From Paludibacteraceae bacterium (GTDB lineage: Bacteria; Bacteroidota; Bacteroidia; Bacteroidales; Paludibacteraceae): a stretch of 64,000 nt of DNA. The notes beneath the pieces are model-generated. The model was not told the origin of the DNA and made no database searches. It saw only the letters and a program-made list of their open reading frames with translations. Positions 36,399-45,700 of the stretch are shown one piece after another (position 1 is the first letter of the stretch; each line of letters starts with the position of its first letter). The DNA is taken from contig CAJOEX010000001.1 of NCBI GenBank assembly GCA_905233415.1, forward strand, positions 62,001-126,000. Reading direction: 5' to 3'. A program made the position numbers and the translations under genes.

Positions 36399-36620
36399 TC
36401 TTTTTGCTAAAAAATGATAAAAAGGAGTGTTTTTAATAAAATTCAGACCTATTCGGACGAAGTACAAAAGCACAAAACATATGTCATGCGGAAAGGATAA
36501 AAATGAAAAAACAGGCATAACAGCTGTAATGCAGGGTTCAAAAAGCGGGTAAAAACGGTAAGTATTCGGAAAAGAGAATTTTTGAAAAAATTGTCAAGTT
36601 TTCTTGTAGCGTACTTGCTA

Positions 36621-36686
36621 TCTAACGTCAATGTATCGTAAATGTAACGTAAATCTAACGTAAATGTATTGTCAATCTATCGTCGA
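36621..36686. repeat. Intergenic 11-bp array B (six units)
   Basis: Consecutive 11-mers: TCTAACGTCAA, TGTATCGTAAA, TGTAACGTAAA, TCTAACGTAAA, TGTATTGTCAA, TCTATCGTCGA. It lies in the 600-bp space between the divergent promoters of the second giant and potA. The GTAACGTAA core is close to GTAACGTCA of array A (minus strand). Confidence 0.88.
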
Positions 36687-36689
36687 GAT

Positions 36690-36965
36690 TTAAGGAAATT
36701 TGATGAAAATTTATGGAAAACGAAGAAAGGCACAAGAGAAAAAGTGTTAAATGCAGGTAAAAGCAAAAGTGGGCAAAAAAATGGATAGAGGAAACAAAAC
36801 ATTTGTATTCTTGAGTAGAAAAAGAGTTGAACAAGGAAGAGAAAGAAGAAGTTTGTCCAAAATATGGTAAGGAAAAATGCGAATACAAAAACCAGAAAAA
36901 TGACGGAAACAACAAGAAATCCGGCGAAAGTAACAAGAAATATGACAAATGTAATGCGAAAGTAA
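36690..36965. other. Purine-rich non-coding stretch ending in three 21-bp repeats
   Basis: No supportable gene. The plus strand is strikingly rich in A and G. At 36902-36964 three diverged 21-bp units follow one another, sharing GAAA and ACAAGAAAT motifs. It lies just upstream of the potA promoter. Confidence 0.45.
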
Positions 36966-36993
36966 GCGTTTTCTAAAAGAAAATACAGAAAAA

Positions 36994-37025
36994 TTTGCGG
37001 GAATAAAAAAAATGTTGTACCTTTG
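36994..37025 (+). promoter_or_regulatory. Promoter of the potABCD genes
   Basis: TTTG (36994-36997) and TACCTTTG (37018-37025), 20 bp apart, 32 bp before the potA start. Confidence 0.85.
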
Positions 37026-37056
37026 CGGGCGGAATAGGAAGTGAGAAGTGTGAAAC

Positions 37057-38550
37057 ATGAAGAATGAGTATATTATAGAAGTAAACCATGTCTCGAAACA
37101 GTTCGAGGACGGGAAATACGCGTTGAGCGACGTGAGCCTGATGGTGCAAAAAGGCGAATTCGTGACCATTCTCGGTCCATCGGGTTGCGGAAAAACAACG
37201 CTGTTGCGCTGTATCGCAGGCTTCCAAGTAGCTACAGAAGGCGATATACTGCTCAAAGGAGAAGACATTACCCAAACTCCGCCTCACAAACGGCCTGTAA
37301 ACACGGTATTCCAGAAATATGCGCTGTTCCCGCATCTGAACGTGTTTGACAACGTGGCTTTCGGACTGAAACTGAAGAAATTGGACAAAGACACGATTCT
37401 GCGACGCGTCAAACAAGCTCTGAAAACCGTAGGTATGAGCGATTACGAGTTCCGCGACGTGGATTCGCTTTCAGGCGGACAGCAACAACGTGTGGCGATT
37501 GCGCGCGCAATCGTGAACCAGCCGGAAGTGCTGCTATTGGACGAACCGCTTGCAGCATTGGACCTGAAGATGCGGAAAGACATGCAGCTGGAGCTAAAAG
37601 AGATGCATAAAAAGCTCGGAATCACCTTTATTTACGTGACTCACGACCAAGAAGAAGCCTTGACGCTGAGTGACCGAGTAGTGGTGATGAACGAAGGCAA
37701 AATACAGCAAATCGGGACACCGACGGACATTTACAACGAGCCTGTGAACTGCTTTGTGGCGGACTTTATCGGAGAAAGCAACATATTGAACGGCACGATG
37801 ATTCGCGACAAACGTGTGGAGTTCTGCGACCAGGAATTTGACTGCGTAGATACGGGATTCGGCGAAAACACGCCGGTTGATGTGGTGATAAGGCCGGAAG
37901 ATATCTATATTTGGGAAGTGAGACCGGCTGCGCCTGTGAGAAGTGAGACCGCTTCGGCTGTGAGAAGTGAAGGCGCTTCGCAGGCAGATGAAGATGTGGA
38001 TCCGGAAGACAGAGTGCCAAAAGGGAAGTTCACGAAGTGGTACGGGACGGTGGTAAGCTGTATCTTCAAGGGCGTACACTACGAAATGGTGGTGAAAACA
38101 GAGAACGGCTACGAATTTATGGTGCAAGATTACCACGAATTTGCGCCCGGAACAGAAGTGGGAATGCTCGTGAAGCCTGAAGACATACAAGTCATGCACA
38201 AAGAACGGCTGTGGAACACGTTTGAAGGCGAGATGTTAGAAGGCGGCAAAGTGCGGTTCTTGGACGAAGACTGGCCGGTGAGCGACAATATGGCGGAGAA
38301 ATTCAATGCCGGCGACAAAGTGGAAGTACGTGTGTCGTTTGAGCGTGTGACCTTGTTAGACCATGAAGATGACGGTGTGCTGTCTGGCGATGTGCACTTC
38401 ATATTATATAAAGGAGACCACTATCATTTGACCGTTCGGACGGATGACGGAGACGATATTTATGTGGATACCAATGATGTGTGGGACGACGGAGACAGAG
38501 TGGGAATACAGATTGCACCAAGCAGCATTCGGCTGGTGAAAGCCGAATGA
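37057..38550 (+). CDS. potA: Spermidine/putrescine ABC transporter ATPase
   Basis: This protein of 497 residues is the ATPase that drives polyamine import. It has Walker A GPSGCGKT (40-47), Q-loop [10 protein letters not shown], signature [14 protein letters not shown] (138-151), Walker [12 protein letters not shown] and the switch His in YVTHDQEE. After residue 240 come TOBE-type domains that usually sense regulation or substrate. It is longer than typical PotA (about 370-460); part of the extra length is a linker (about 288-310, repeats of VRSE) encoded by a simple DNA repeat. potB follows after 61 bp of repeat spacer. Its neighbours potB, potC and potD confirm the assignment. Confidence 0.93.
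   Translation: MKNEYIIEVNHVSKQFEDGKYALSDVSLMVQKGEFVTILGPSGCGKTTLLRCIAGFQVATEGDILLKGEDITQTPPHKRPVNTVFQKYALFPHLNVFDNVAFGLKLKKLDKDTILRRVKQALKTVGMSDYEFRDVDSLSGGQQQRVAIARAIVNQPEVLLLDEPLAALDLKMRKDMQLELKEMHKKLGITFIYVTHDQEEALTLSDRVVVMNEGKIQQIGTPTDIYNEPVNCFVADFIGESNILNGTMIRDKRVEFCDQEFDCVDTGFGENTPVDVVIRPEDIYIWEVRPAAPVRSETASAVRSEGASQADEDVDPEDRVPKGKFTKWYGTVVSCIFKGVHYEMVVKTENGYEFMVQDYHEFAPGTEVGMLVKPEDIQVMHKERLWNTFEGEMLEGGKVRFLDEDWPVSDNMAEKFNAGDKVEVRVSFERVTLLDHEDDGVLSGDVHFILYKGDHYHLTVRTDDGDDIYVDTNDVWDDGDRVGIQIAPSSIRLVKAE
37918..37980. repeat. In-frame GTGAGAAGTGA-type repeat in potA
   Basis: Three diverged units beginning GTGAGACC or GTGAGAAGTGA and ending GGCT/GCTTCG. They add Ala/Ser/Val/Arg/Glu residues in a loop of the C-terminal domain. 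A fragment GTGAGACCGCTGCGCTG recurs at 63946-63962 inside the polyprenyl synthetase gene. Confidence 0.65.
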
Positions 38551-38611
38551 TTCACGATTTGGCGATTTACGATTTAATCATTTATTTTGTGATTTAGTCA
38601 TTTGGCGATTT
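38551..38611. repeat. GATTT-type simple repeat filling the potA-potB junction
   Basis: CACGATTT, GGCGATTT, ACGATTTA, TGTGATTTA and GGCGATTT units of 8-9 bp occupy the whole gap from the potA stop to the potB start. Confidence 0.8.
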
Positions 38612-39412
38612 ATGAAAGCAAAATTGTGGGCAAAGATAGGAGCAAGACGGACGTGGGCATGGCCTTACGTGCTGTTTTTGGTGCTATTTGTGGTACTGCC
38701 GCTGCTGCTGATATTTGTATATGCTTTCACAGACCCGCAAGGACACTTTACGCTGAAGAACTTTGTGCAGTTCTTCACGACCAGCGAGGCGGTAAATACG
38801 TTTATCTACTCGATGGCGATAGCGATGCTGACAACGATAATATGCCTGTTATTAGGCTATCCGGCGGCATATATCATGGCAACAGCGGAACTGAAAACGC
38901 CTGCGGTGATGGCGATGCTGTTTATTCTGCCGATGTGGATAAACTTCCTGCTACGCACGTTAGCGACGGTGGAACTATTCAATATGTTTTCTATTCCGTT
39001 GGGCGAAGGCGCTTTGCTTTACGGCATGTGCTATGATTTTCTGCCGTTTATGATTTATCCGATATACAACACGCTGCAAAAGATGGACCGGTCGCTGATA
39101 GAGGCGGCACGTGACCTTGGTGCAAACGGAAAAGAAGTGTTTGCGAAAGTGATCCTTCCGTTGTCGATGCCGGGTATTTACAGCGGAATAATCATGGTGT
39201 TTATGCCGACAGTAAGCACATTCGCGATTGCGGAACTGCTGACACGAAACAAGATAACCCTGTTCGGCTCGCTGATTCAGCGGGCATTCGGTGAAGGCGG
39301 CTTGCAGATGTGGAACTACGGTGCTGCTTTGTCACTGATTATGCTGCTGATTATAGGACTGACAAGTTTCTTCGGAGACAAGGAAGAGACATCGTCGGCG
39401 ACGATGATTTAG
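38612..39412 (+). CDS. potB: Spermidine/putrescine ABC transporter permease
   Basis: This inner-membrane permease of 266 residues has about six hydrophobic helices, the first at VLFLVLFVVLPLLLIFVYAF. The EAA loop that binds PotA is seen as IEAARDLGANGKEVFAKVILPLSMPG (split by its helix) at about 166-191. It is slightly short compared with E. coli PotB (275). It is preceded and followed by simple repeats at the junctions with potA and potC. Confidence 0.92.
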   Translation: MKAKLWAKIGARRTWAWPYVLFLVLFVVLPLLLIFVYAFTDPQGHFTLKNFVQFFTTSEAVNTFIYSMAIAMLTTIICLLLGYPAAYIMATAELKTPAVMAMLFILPMWINFLLRTLATVELFNMFSIPLGEGALLYGMCYDFLPFMIYPIYNTLQKMDRSLIEAARDLGANGKEVFAKVILPLSMPGIYSGIIMVFMPTVSTFAIAELLTRNKITLFGSLIQRAFGEGGLQMWNYGAALSLIMLLIIGLTSFFGDKEETSSATMI

Positions 39413-39457
39413 GGATTGGAAGATTTGAAGATTTGAGAATTTGAAGATTGGAAGATT
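39413..39457. repeat. GAAGATTTG-type repeat filling the potB-potC junction
   Basis: GATTGGAA, GATTTGAA, GATTTGAG, AATTTGAA and GATTGGAA units of 8 bp. The same units recur on the opposite strand inside the M13 peptidase gene (54739-54774) and at the ddl end (63212-63238). Confidence 0.82.
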
Positions 39458-40321
39458 ATGGCGGAACAGAGTTCGGCGAAAATAGAAGCATTGAGACGCG
39501 AACGGGACTTGAAAGTGAAGCGCGTTTTTGCACAATCATATTTATGGTTGCTGCTGTTGCTACTCTATGCGCCAATTGTGCTGATAATCGTGTTCTCATT
39601 CACCAAGAGCAAAGTGCTCGGCAACTGGACAGGCTTTACGTTTGCGCTTTATGAGAACCTGTTTACAGGGTATGACCGCGTGGCACAAGTGCATGTGGAC
39701 CCGAATATGTATCATGCGCTTTGGTACACGCTGCTGATAGCGATTGTGGCTGCCACATTTGCGACCTTATTAGGTACGCTGGCGGCAATCGGCATATTCA
39801 ACATGCGTCAAAAAGGACGCAAAGCGATACAGTTTATGAACAGTATCCCGATGATCAATCCGGATATACTGACAGGTATATCGCTGTTCCTGCTATTTGT
39901 GTTCCTCGGAATAAGCCGAGGTCTGGCAACAGTGATTATCGCGCATGTGGTGTTCTGTACGCCGTATGTGGTGCTGAGTGTAATGCCACGACTGACAAAG
40001 ATGAATCCGAATATATATGAAGCAGCATTGGACCTCGGTGCGACACCGTTTCAGGCGTTACGGAAAGTGATGATGCCGGAATTGTGGCCGGGAATGCTTA
40101 GCGGCTTCATACTGAGTATCACGCTGAGTATTGACGATTTCGGCGTGACATTCTTCACGAAAGGAAGCGGCGGACTGGAGACGCTGAGTACGTTTATCTA
40201 TTCGGATGCGCGGAAAGGCGGTTTGACGCCGGAACTTCGACCGTTGTTCAGTTTGATATTTATCACGATGCTCGTGCTGCTGATAATTATCAACTGGCGG
40301 GCTGACAAGCAAGCAAAGTAA
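39458..40321 (+). CDS. potC: Spermidine/putrescine ABC transporter permease
   Basis: This permease of 287 residues pairs with PotB. It has helices at LWLLLLLLYAPIVLIIVF and further along, and the EAA loop YEAALDLGATPFQALRKVMMPELWPG (split). The first 25 residues are a polar extension before the first helix. The gap to potD is short (40 bp, AT-rich), so the four genes form one operon. Confidence 0.92.
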   Translation: MAEQSSAKIEALRRERDLKVKRVFAQSYLWLLLLLLYAPIVLIIVFSFTKSKVLGNWTGFTFALYENLFTGYDRVAQVHVDPNMYHALWYTLLIAIVAATFATLLGTLAAIGIFNMRQKGRKAIQFMNSIPMINPDILTGISLFLLFVFLGISRGLATVIIAHVVFCTPYVVLSVMPRLTKMNPNIYEAALDLGATPFQALRKVMMPELWPGMLSGFILSITLSIDDFGVTFFTKGSGGLETLSTFIYSDARKGGLTPELRPLFSLIFITMLVLLIIINWRADKQAK

Positions 40322-40361
40322 TTAAAATTCAATTCAATAATTGATTAAATTTATTAATAAC

Positions 40362-41669
40362 ATGAGGAAAATTTTTACTTTTGTGATGGCGGCAGTATTC
40401 GCCATGAGTAGTTTCGCAGCAGACCGCGAACACACGTTGAAAGTGTACAACTGGGCAGACTACATTGATGAAGATGTACTGAACGCATTCCCCGCATGGT
40501 ACAAGGAAATGACGGGTGAGGATGTGGAAGTGATTTATCAGACCTTCGACATCAATGAAAGTATGCTGACTGAGATTGAAGTCGGACATGAGGATTACGA
40601 CGTGATTTGCCCGTCCGAGTACATCATCGAGCGTATGCTGAAGGCAAATCTGCTGAAGAAAATCAACAAGGAGTTGATTCCCGAAGAGGTGCGTTATTTT
40701 GACAATGTGGCACCATTCGTAGTGGACAAGTTCCAACAGATGTCAGAAACAGAGAACGTAAGCGACTACACGGTCGGTTACATGTGGGGAACAACCGGAT
40801 TCATTTACAATCCAAAGTTCGTGAACCGCGAGGATTTGCGTTCATGGGGCGCTATTCTGGACCCGAAATTTGAAGGCAAGATTTACATGAAAGACGCCTT
40901 CCGTGACGTTTATTCCGTAATTGTTCTTTACGCATATCGTGAAGAAATCGCCCGCGGCCAAGTATCCCGTGACGACCTTGTGCGCAACATCACTCCGGAA
41001 CGCATTGCGCGTGTTGAGGAAATTCTGACAGCAGCAAAGGAAAATATTGCCGGTTGGGAAGTAGATTTCGGAAAAGAGGAAATGACCAAAGGCAAGACAT
41101 GGATGAACCTTTCATGGTCAGGTGACGCACAATGGGCGATTGACGAAGCAAAAGAGATGGGAATCACGTTGGACTATATCGTGCCGGAAGAAGGGTCAAA
41201 CGTTTGGTTTGACGGATGGTGCATTCCGAAATACGCAAAGAATGAGAAAGCTGCATCGTGGTTTATCGATTATATGTGTATTCCTGCGAATGCAATCAAG
41301 AACATGGACTTTATCGGCTATGTTTCCTGTATTGCAAGTCCTGAAATCCGCGCATGGATTGATGACCGCAAAGAGTGGCCGGAGGCTCTTGACTTGAGTT
41401 ATTTCTTCGGTGAGAATGCTATCGACGTATATGCCAATCCTGTACTATATCCCGACAAGTCAATTATTGACCGTTGCGCTCTGATGCACGATGCCGGCGA
41501 TATGAACGAGGAGTTAGTGAAGATGTGGAACCGCGTGAAAGGCGACAACCTGAGTCCGCTGATGGTTGGTGTGATTATTGTGGTATTGCTCTGCATCATC
41601 ATCTTTGCCGTTGTTCAAGTGATAAACAACCACAAACAGCAGAAACTGCAACGTAAACACAAACGTTAA
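40362..41669 (+). CDS. potD: Polyamine-binding protein with an added C-terminal membrane anchor
   Basis: This protein of 435 residues starts at the ATG at 40362; upstream in-frame alternatives are not convincing. The signal peptide MRKIFTFVMAAVFAMSSFAA has no lipobox Cys. The mature part (KVYNWADYIDEDVL, EVIYQTFDINESMLTEI, YDVICPSEYIIERML, TVGYMWGTTGFIYNP) is typical PotD. After the binding domain a hydrophobic helix (LMVGVIIVVLLCIIIFAVVQV, about 396-417) and basic tail follow, which classical PotD lacks. The protein is probably tethered by this C-terminal helix in place of a lipid. Its stop lies 3 bp from the stop of the convergent recO gene. Confidence 0.92.
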   Translation: MRKIFTFVMAAVFAMSSFAADREHTLKVYNWADYIDEDVLNAFPAWYKEMTGEDVEVIYQTFDINESMLTEIEVGHEDYDVICPSEYIIERMLKANLLKKINKELIPEEVRYFDNVAPFVVDKFQQMSETENVSDYTVGYMWGTTGFIYNPKFVNREDLRSWGAILDPKFEGKIYMKDAFRDVYSVIVLYAYREEIARGQVSRDDLVRNITPERIARVEEILTAAKENIAGWEVDFGKEEMTKGKTWMNLSWSGDAQWAIDEAKEMGITLDYIVPEEGSNVWFDGWCIPKYAKNEKAASWFIDYMCIPANAIKNMDFIGYVSCIASPEIRAWIDDRKEWPEALDLSYFFGENAIDVYANPVLYPDKSIIDRCALMHDAGDMNEELVKMWNRVKGDNLSPLMVGVIIVVLLCIIIFAVVQVINNHKQQKLQRKHKR

Positions 41670-41672
41670 TAA

Positions 41673-42281
41673 TCAGTCGAAAACTTCAATAAGCACGTCC
41701 AGCGAAAGCGGTGTACGAAAATCGTCCAGATGAAGGGCGTAGTAATCGCAAAGCTGGCGTAGCAGAAGTTGCCGATCAGCACGTGAAACGGGCACCCGGA
41801 GCAAAGCCGGGTGCTCCTTTTCATCAATAGCGAAGCCGAGCGCCGCAGCAAAATCCATCAGAAAAGAAGTGTGGAAATTCTCCAAGGCAGTAGTGGTATC
41901 AAGGACGGAAAGTGCATTTTCAAGGAAATGGAACATCGTTTCGTCAGGCATAGGATGCCGGAGCGTGCCATATAACAATTCTGCAAGGAAGAGTGAAACG
42001 GCGTTGGATTTGAGTTGCGTGACAAGTGCAGCATTTGGCGAATTTGCGGCACGGAGCAGACGGGCTTCCTTGAGTGTAGGAATCGATCTGTCGGGACGGA
42101 TGTCCGCCGTAATTTCAATCAGCGAAAGCGGTGCATAAAGTGCAGCGGACTTCTTTTTTGAACCAACCCCATAGACCAAGAAATTGATACGTCCGGAATG
42201 CTGCGTATAGGTATGCAAAATATGCGAGCGGTCCGAATGACGCTGAAGATTGAGAACTATGGCCTTTGTGGTGATTAACAT
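41673..42281 (-). CDS. recO: DNA repair protein RecO
   Basis: This protein of 202 residues starts at the ATG at 42281 (MLITTKAIVLNLQRHSDRSHI); the frame stays open upstream but that part runs through the promoter. The OB-fold start, FLVYGVGSKKKSAALYAPLSLIEI and the helical C-terminal half (FLAELLYGTL, FLENALSVLD) fit Bacteroidota RecO, though shorter than many (about 240). RecO helps RecR load RecA on gapped DNA. It is convergent with potD. Confidence 0.85.
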   Translation of the reverse strand: MLITTKAIVLNLQRHSDRSHILHTYTQHSGRINFLVYGVGSKKKSAALYAPLSLIEITADIRPDRSIPTLKEARLLRAANSPNAALVTQLKSNAVSLFLAELLYGTLRHPMPDETMFHFLENALSVLDTTTALENFHTSFLMDFAAALGFAIDEKEHPALLRVPVSRADRQLLLRQLCDYYALHLDDFRTPLSLDVLIEVFD

Positions 42282-42303
42282 CCGTTTTTTTGCATTTTGA
42301 GTG

Positions 42304-42311
42304 CAAAAGTA
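42304..42311 (-). promoter_or_regulatory. Probable -7 box of recO
   Basis: TACTTTTG on the minus strand, 23 bp before the recO start. A good TTTG partner at the right distance is not obvious. Confidence 0.45.
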
Positions 42312-42363
42312 CAACATTTTTTTTGAATAATCAGCATTAAAATAGAAAAAAATGCAAAAAAGT

Positions 42364-42394
42364 TTTGTTAATTCAGAAAAAAGCAGTACCTTTG
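42364..42394 (+). promoter_or_regulatory. Promoter of rpmH
   Basis: TTTG (42364-42367) and TACCTTTG (42387-42394), 19 bp apart, followed by a leader of about 80 nt. Confidence 0.8.
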
Positions 42395-42480
42395 CACGCT
42401 TTTTTCGCTTAACGGCTATAGCGAACAGCATAAACCGCATTTATTAATCGCCACGTGATGTGGCCTAAAATCAAAGTTAT

Positions 42481-42639
42481 ATGAAACGTACATTTCAACC
42501 TTCACAGCGCAAAAGACGCAACAAACACGGATTCCTTGAGAGAATGGCAAGTGCCAACGGTCGCCGTGTGTTAGCAGCCCGTCGTGCCAAAGGTCGCAAA
42601 AAACTGACCGTAGCAGACGAAGGCCGTCACAAGTATTAA
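42481..42639 (+). CDS. rpmH: Ribosomal protein bL34
   Basis: This protein of 52 residues, [18 protein letters not shown] then [14 protein letters not shown], is the standard small Arg/Lys-rich L34 of the large ribosomal subunit. It has its own promoter and a hairpin terminator after it (42670-42700). Confidence 0.97.
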   Translation: MKRTFQPSQRKRRNKHGFLERMASANGRRVLAARRAKGRKKLTVADEGRHKY

Positions 42640-42669
42640 TTGATTATTGATAATTGATAGTTAATATTA
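42640..42669. repeat. GATAATT-type simple repeat after rpmH
   Basis: TTGATTATTGATAATTGATAG: units of 7-8 bp with the same style as the spacer at 51168-51192. Confidence 0.65.
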
Positions 42670-42700
42670 GGGAAAAGAGATGTTTCTCCTTTCCCGTTTT
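42670..42700 (+). terminator. Hairpin terminator after rpmH
   Basis: GGGAAAAGAGA pairs with TTCTCCTTTCCC with one mismatch and a 3-nt loop, then GTTTT follows. Confidence 0.65.
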
Positions 42701-42746
42701 GTGTAATTTATATCTACAACAGACCTTAATATCTTATATAATCTAT

Positions 42747-43082
42747 ATGGAAACGACAAGACAACATAAGATTGCGCGTCTGATTCAAAAGGACCTGAGC
42801 GATATTTTTCTGCGATTTGCCCGGAATTTAGGCGGCGTGCTGATTTCAGTAAGCGAAGTACGTATCTCTCCGGATTTGGCCATTGCCCATGTCTATCTAA
42901 GCATTTTCCCGCAAGACAAGGTGGCATCCACCATGGAACTTATTGAACATGAACAGGGTCGTATCCGCGGCGAGATGGGTAATCTGGAACGTCATCAGTT
43001 GCGTATTATTCCGGAACTACATTTCCATTTGGATGAGACTATCGAACGCATGGAACGGATAGACGAACTGCTGAAACAGTGA
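42747..43082 (+). CDS. rbfA: Ribosome-binding factor A
   Basis: This protein of 111 residues starts at the ATG at 42747 (METTRQHKIARLIQKDLSDIF). The KH-like fold of RbfA is seen in VRISPDLAIAHVYLSIF and LRIIPELHFHLDETIERMERIDELL. It assists late 30S maturation in the cytoplasm. The stop overlaps the start of the next gene by 4 bp. Confidence 0.93.
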   Translation: METTRQHKIARLIQKDLSDIFLRFARNLGGVLISVSEVRISPDLAIAHVYLSIFPQDKVASTMELIEHEQGRIRGEMGNLERHQLRIIPELHFHLDETIERMERIDELLKQ

Positions 43083-44293
43083 GTATTGAAGCACATATAG
43101 CATGGCGATACATCTTCAGCAAGAAGAGCCATAATGCCATCAATATTGTCAGCGGCGTAAGTGCCGCTGCTGTAGGTGTTGTGACGGCAGCAATGATTTG
43201 CGTGCTGAGCATTATGAACGGCTTCGGCTCGTTGATTGAAAGCATGTTTTCGCAGTTTGACCCCGAATTGCGCATAACGGCAGCAGAAGGAAAATATTTC
43301 TCCATCGATGGTGATGAAATGCGCGAAGTGCTGTCAATGCCATTCGTCGAGACTTATTCGCAAGTAGTGGAAGAGACAGCACTTATTCGCTATAAAGACC
43401 ACCAAATGCCTGCGCATTTAATGGGTGTGGATGATGCGTTTGAGGCGCTGACAGGAATAGACTCCATCATTACTGACGGTCATTACAGCGTTTATGACGG
43501 CGCATTTGAGCGTGCCGTTCTCGGTCGCGGATTAGCGGCACAAATCGGGATAAATGCACATTTCGTCGGCGGATTACGGATTTATGCACCCAAACGCAAC
43601 AGCCGTGTCAATCTGCTGCGCCCCGATGAGAGTTTTAATGAGGCGACCACTTTTATTGCCGGAACGTTTGCCGTCAATCAGGTGAAATATGATGAGAGTT
43701 ACATGCTAATTTCGCTGCCGCTGGCACGGGAACTGTTTGAGTATGACTCCGCGACGGTTACGGCGCTGCATGTGCAACTGCGTCAAGGAACGCCCGTAAG
43801 AATAGCGAAGAAAGAGATACAGCAAATACTTGGCGGAACGTTTCTGGTGCAAGACAGATACGAACAACAGGCTGATTTCTTCCGGATATTGAAGGTAGAG
43901 AAACTGCTGACAGTGTTGCTGATGGCTTTTATCATGCTTATTGCGTGCTTCAATATCATTAGTTCGCTGTCGATGCTGATAATTGACAAGCGCGAAGATA
44001 TACGAATTTTGAGGAATTTAGGCGCTGACAGCACGCTAATACGCCGAATCTTCCTGTATGAAGGCTGGCTGACCAGCTCGTTGGGAGCCATCATCGGACT
44101 GATACTGGGCTTGGCGGCGTGCCTGGTGCAAGAACATTTCGGATTGCTGAAACTCGGAACAGGAACAGAATATATCATTTCGTCTTATCCCGTGCAAGTG
44201 CAGGCAGTTGATATTATTGTAATCGGCGTGACTGTTGTGCTGTTGGGATTTGTGTCAGCCTGGTATCCTGTGAGAAAATTACGTGTTGCATGA
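43079..44293 (+). CDS. LolC/LolE-like ABC transporter permease
   Basis: This protein of 404 residues starts with GTG at 43079, overlapping rbfA. An N-terminal helix (NIVSGVSAAAVGVVTAAMICVLSIM), a periplasmic domain (about 50-265) and three C-terminal helices (about 280-400, the FtsX block) match lipoprotein-release permeases. The opening IAWRYIFSKKSHNAINIVS is typical. It probably moves lipoproteins toward the outer membrane with a LolD ATPase encoded elsewhere. It overlaps the following lipoprotein gene by 4 bp. Confidence 0.88.
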   Translation: MSIEAHIAWRYIFSKKSHNAINIVSGVSAAAVGVVTAAMICVLSIMNGFGSLIESMFSQFDPELRITAAEGKYFSIDGDEMREVLSMPFVETYSQVVEETALIRYKDHQMPAHLMGVDDAFEALTGIDSIITDGHYSVYDGAFERAVLGRGLAAQIGINAHFVGGLRIYAPKRNSRVNLLRPDESFNEATTFIAGTFAVNQVKYDESYMLISLPLARELFEYDSATVTALHVQLRQGTPVRIAKKEIQQILGGTFLVQDRYEQQADFFRILKVEKLLTVLLMAFIMLIACFNIISSLSMLIIDKREDIRILRNLGADSTLIRRIFLYEGWLTSSLGAIIGLILGLAACLVQEHFGLLKLGTGTEYIISSYPVQVQAVDIIVIGVTVVLLGFVSAWYPVRKLRVA

Positions 44294-44826
44294 AAAAGTG
44301 GATTTACATATTGCCATTCGTATTGGCGGCTTGTTCGCCAAAGAACAATCCAGTCCAGCCGGTAACGATAGTTTCCGAACTGACACAGGGAAAAGTAGCT
44401 TTCTACGGACCATACTACAAAGGTTTGCAGCAAAATGTGGTTTCGTTAGACCTATATTCGAAAGATATCACCTTCGATTCGCTCGGTTATATTCAGGGAA
44501 GCGGAACAAATCTGTATTTGAGCGACATTTTCCTGCCGCTGACAGATACTGTGCCGGCAGAAGGAAAATATGTCTGCGACACTACGGGCGCAGAAAACAC
44601 TTTCCTTCCCGGAATGGACTTTGACGGAAATCCGACAGGAACGTATATTTTAGGTATAGAGGATTCAAAAATAAGTACGCTCATTTTGTGTAGCGATTCT
44701 GCTTTCAGCGTTACCAGGACTGGTGACACGACAGATATTCAGTTTAATCTTATTTCGGGCAAGAAGCAATATTTGCTTCATTATCGCGGCGTTCTGCAGT
44801 ATGAAGACCGGCGACAGCATCTATAA
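44290..44826 (+). CDS. Lipoprotein of unknown function
   Basis: This protein of 178 residues has a clear lipobox (FVLAAC, Cys15). The rest is strand-rich with no family I recognise. It overlaps the permease upstream by 4 bp and xerD downstream by 26 bp, so translation is coupled. Its position beside a Lol-like permease is suggestive but not proof of a link. Confidence 0.8.
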   Translation: MKKWIYILPFVLAACSPKNNPVQPVTIVSELTQGKVAFYGPYYKGLQQNVVSLDLYSKDITFDSLGYIQGSGTNLYLSDIFLPLTDTVPAEGKYVCDTTGAENTFLPGMDFDGNPTGTYILGIEDSKISTLILCSDSAFSVTRTGDTTDIQFNLISGKKQYLLHYRGVLQYEDRRQHL

Positions 44827-45700
44827 AGAGTACCACACGTACCTTCGTCTGGAGCGTTCGCTGTCGGAGAATTCGGTACTGGCCTATGAACAGGACTTGA
44901 GCAAGTTGCGTGTCTATCTGGAAGAACGGGGAATCGACCCTGTGCAGGCATCGTACGCAGATTTGCAGGACTTTGTGTATTCGTTTTTCGGAGCAAACAG
45001 TAACGCGCGTTCGCAGTCAAGGATACTATCGGGCATACATAGTTTCTACCGTTTTCTGCTATACCATAATCATATAGAGACCGACCCGAGCGAGTTGATT
45101 GACATGCCGAAGAAGGAAATGCATCTGCCGGATGTGCTGACTGTGGAGGAAATAAATGCTATTATTGCACAAATTGACCTCAGCGGCAGCGAAGGACATC
45201 GCAATCGGGCTATTATAGAAATGCTTTACGGCAGCGGATTGCGGGTGAGTGAGTTGACGGATTTGAAGCTGAGCAATATGTATCGCGAGGAAGGCTATAT
45301 GCTGATTCAGGGCAAAGGCAGCAAACAACGGTTGGTTCCAATATCGCCGGAAGCAGAGAAATGGTTCCGTTTCTGGCTGGAAGACCGTGCACATTTAGAC
45401 GTGAAACCGGAATTTGCAGATATAGCTTTTCTGAATCACTATGGCAGGCAGTTGACCCGAGCCATGATTTTTACCATTATCAAACGCCTTGCAGCCGCAG
45501 CAGGCATTCACAAGACCGTTTCGCCACATACTTTGCGGCATTCTTTTGCAACTCATCTGCTGCAAAACGGAGCGGATTTGCGCATCATACAGCAGTTGCT
45601 CGGACATGAAAGTATCACCACCACAGAGATTTATACGCATGTCGATATTCAGGATTTGCGCAAGGCGATTCTGCAATTCCATCCGGCAAACCGAACATGA
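44801..45700 (+). CDS. xerD: Site-specific tyrosine recombinase XerD
   Basis: This protein of 299 residues, the usual XerD length, starts at the ATG at 44801 (MKTGDSIYKEYHTYLRLERS). The catalytic set is complete: Arg148 (GSGLRVSEL), Lys172 (GKGSKQR), His243 and Arg246 (HTLRH), His269 (LLGHES) and Tyr278 (EIYTHV). It resolves chromosome dimers at dif with XerC. A longer in-frame start at 44723 would lie inside the preceding gene and is unlikely. Confidence 0.93.
   Translation: MKTGDSIYKEYHTYLRLERSLSENSVLAYEQDLSKLRVYLEERGIDPVQASYADLQDFVYSFFGANSNARSQSRILSGIHSFYRFLLYHNHIETDPSELIDMPKKEMHLPDVLTVEEINAIIAQIDLSGSEGHRNRAIIEMLYGSGLRVSELTDLKLSNMYREEGYMLIQGKGSKQRLVPISPEAEKWFRFWLEDRAHLDVKPEFADIAFLNHYGRQLTRAMIFTIIKRLAAAAGIHKTVSPHTLRHSFATHLLQNGADLRIIQQLLGHESITTTEIYTHVDIQDLRKAILQFHPANRT

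Noticed and set aside
36621..36686. 11-bp arrays as a mini CRISPR
   Set aside because: Units are directly abutting with no spacers and are far too short.
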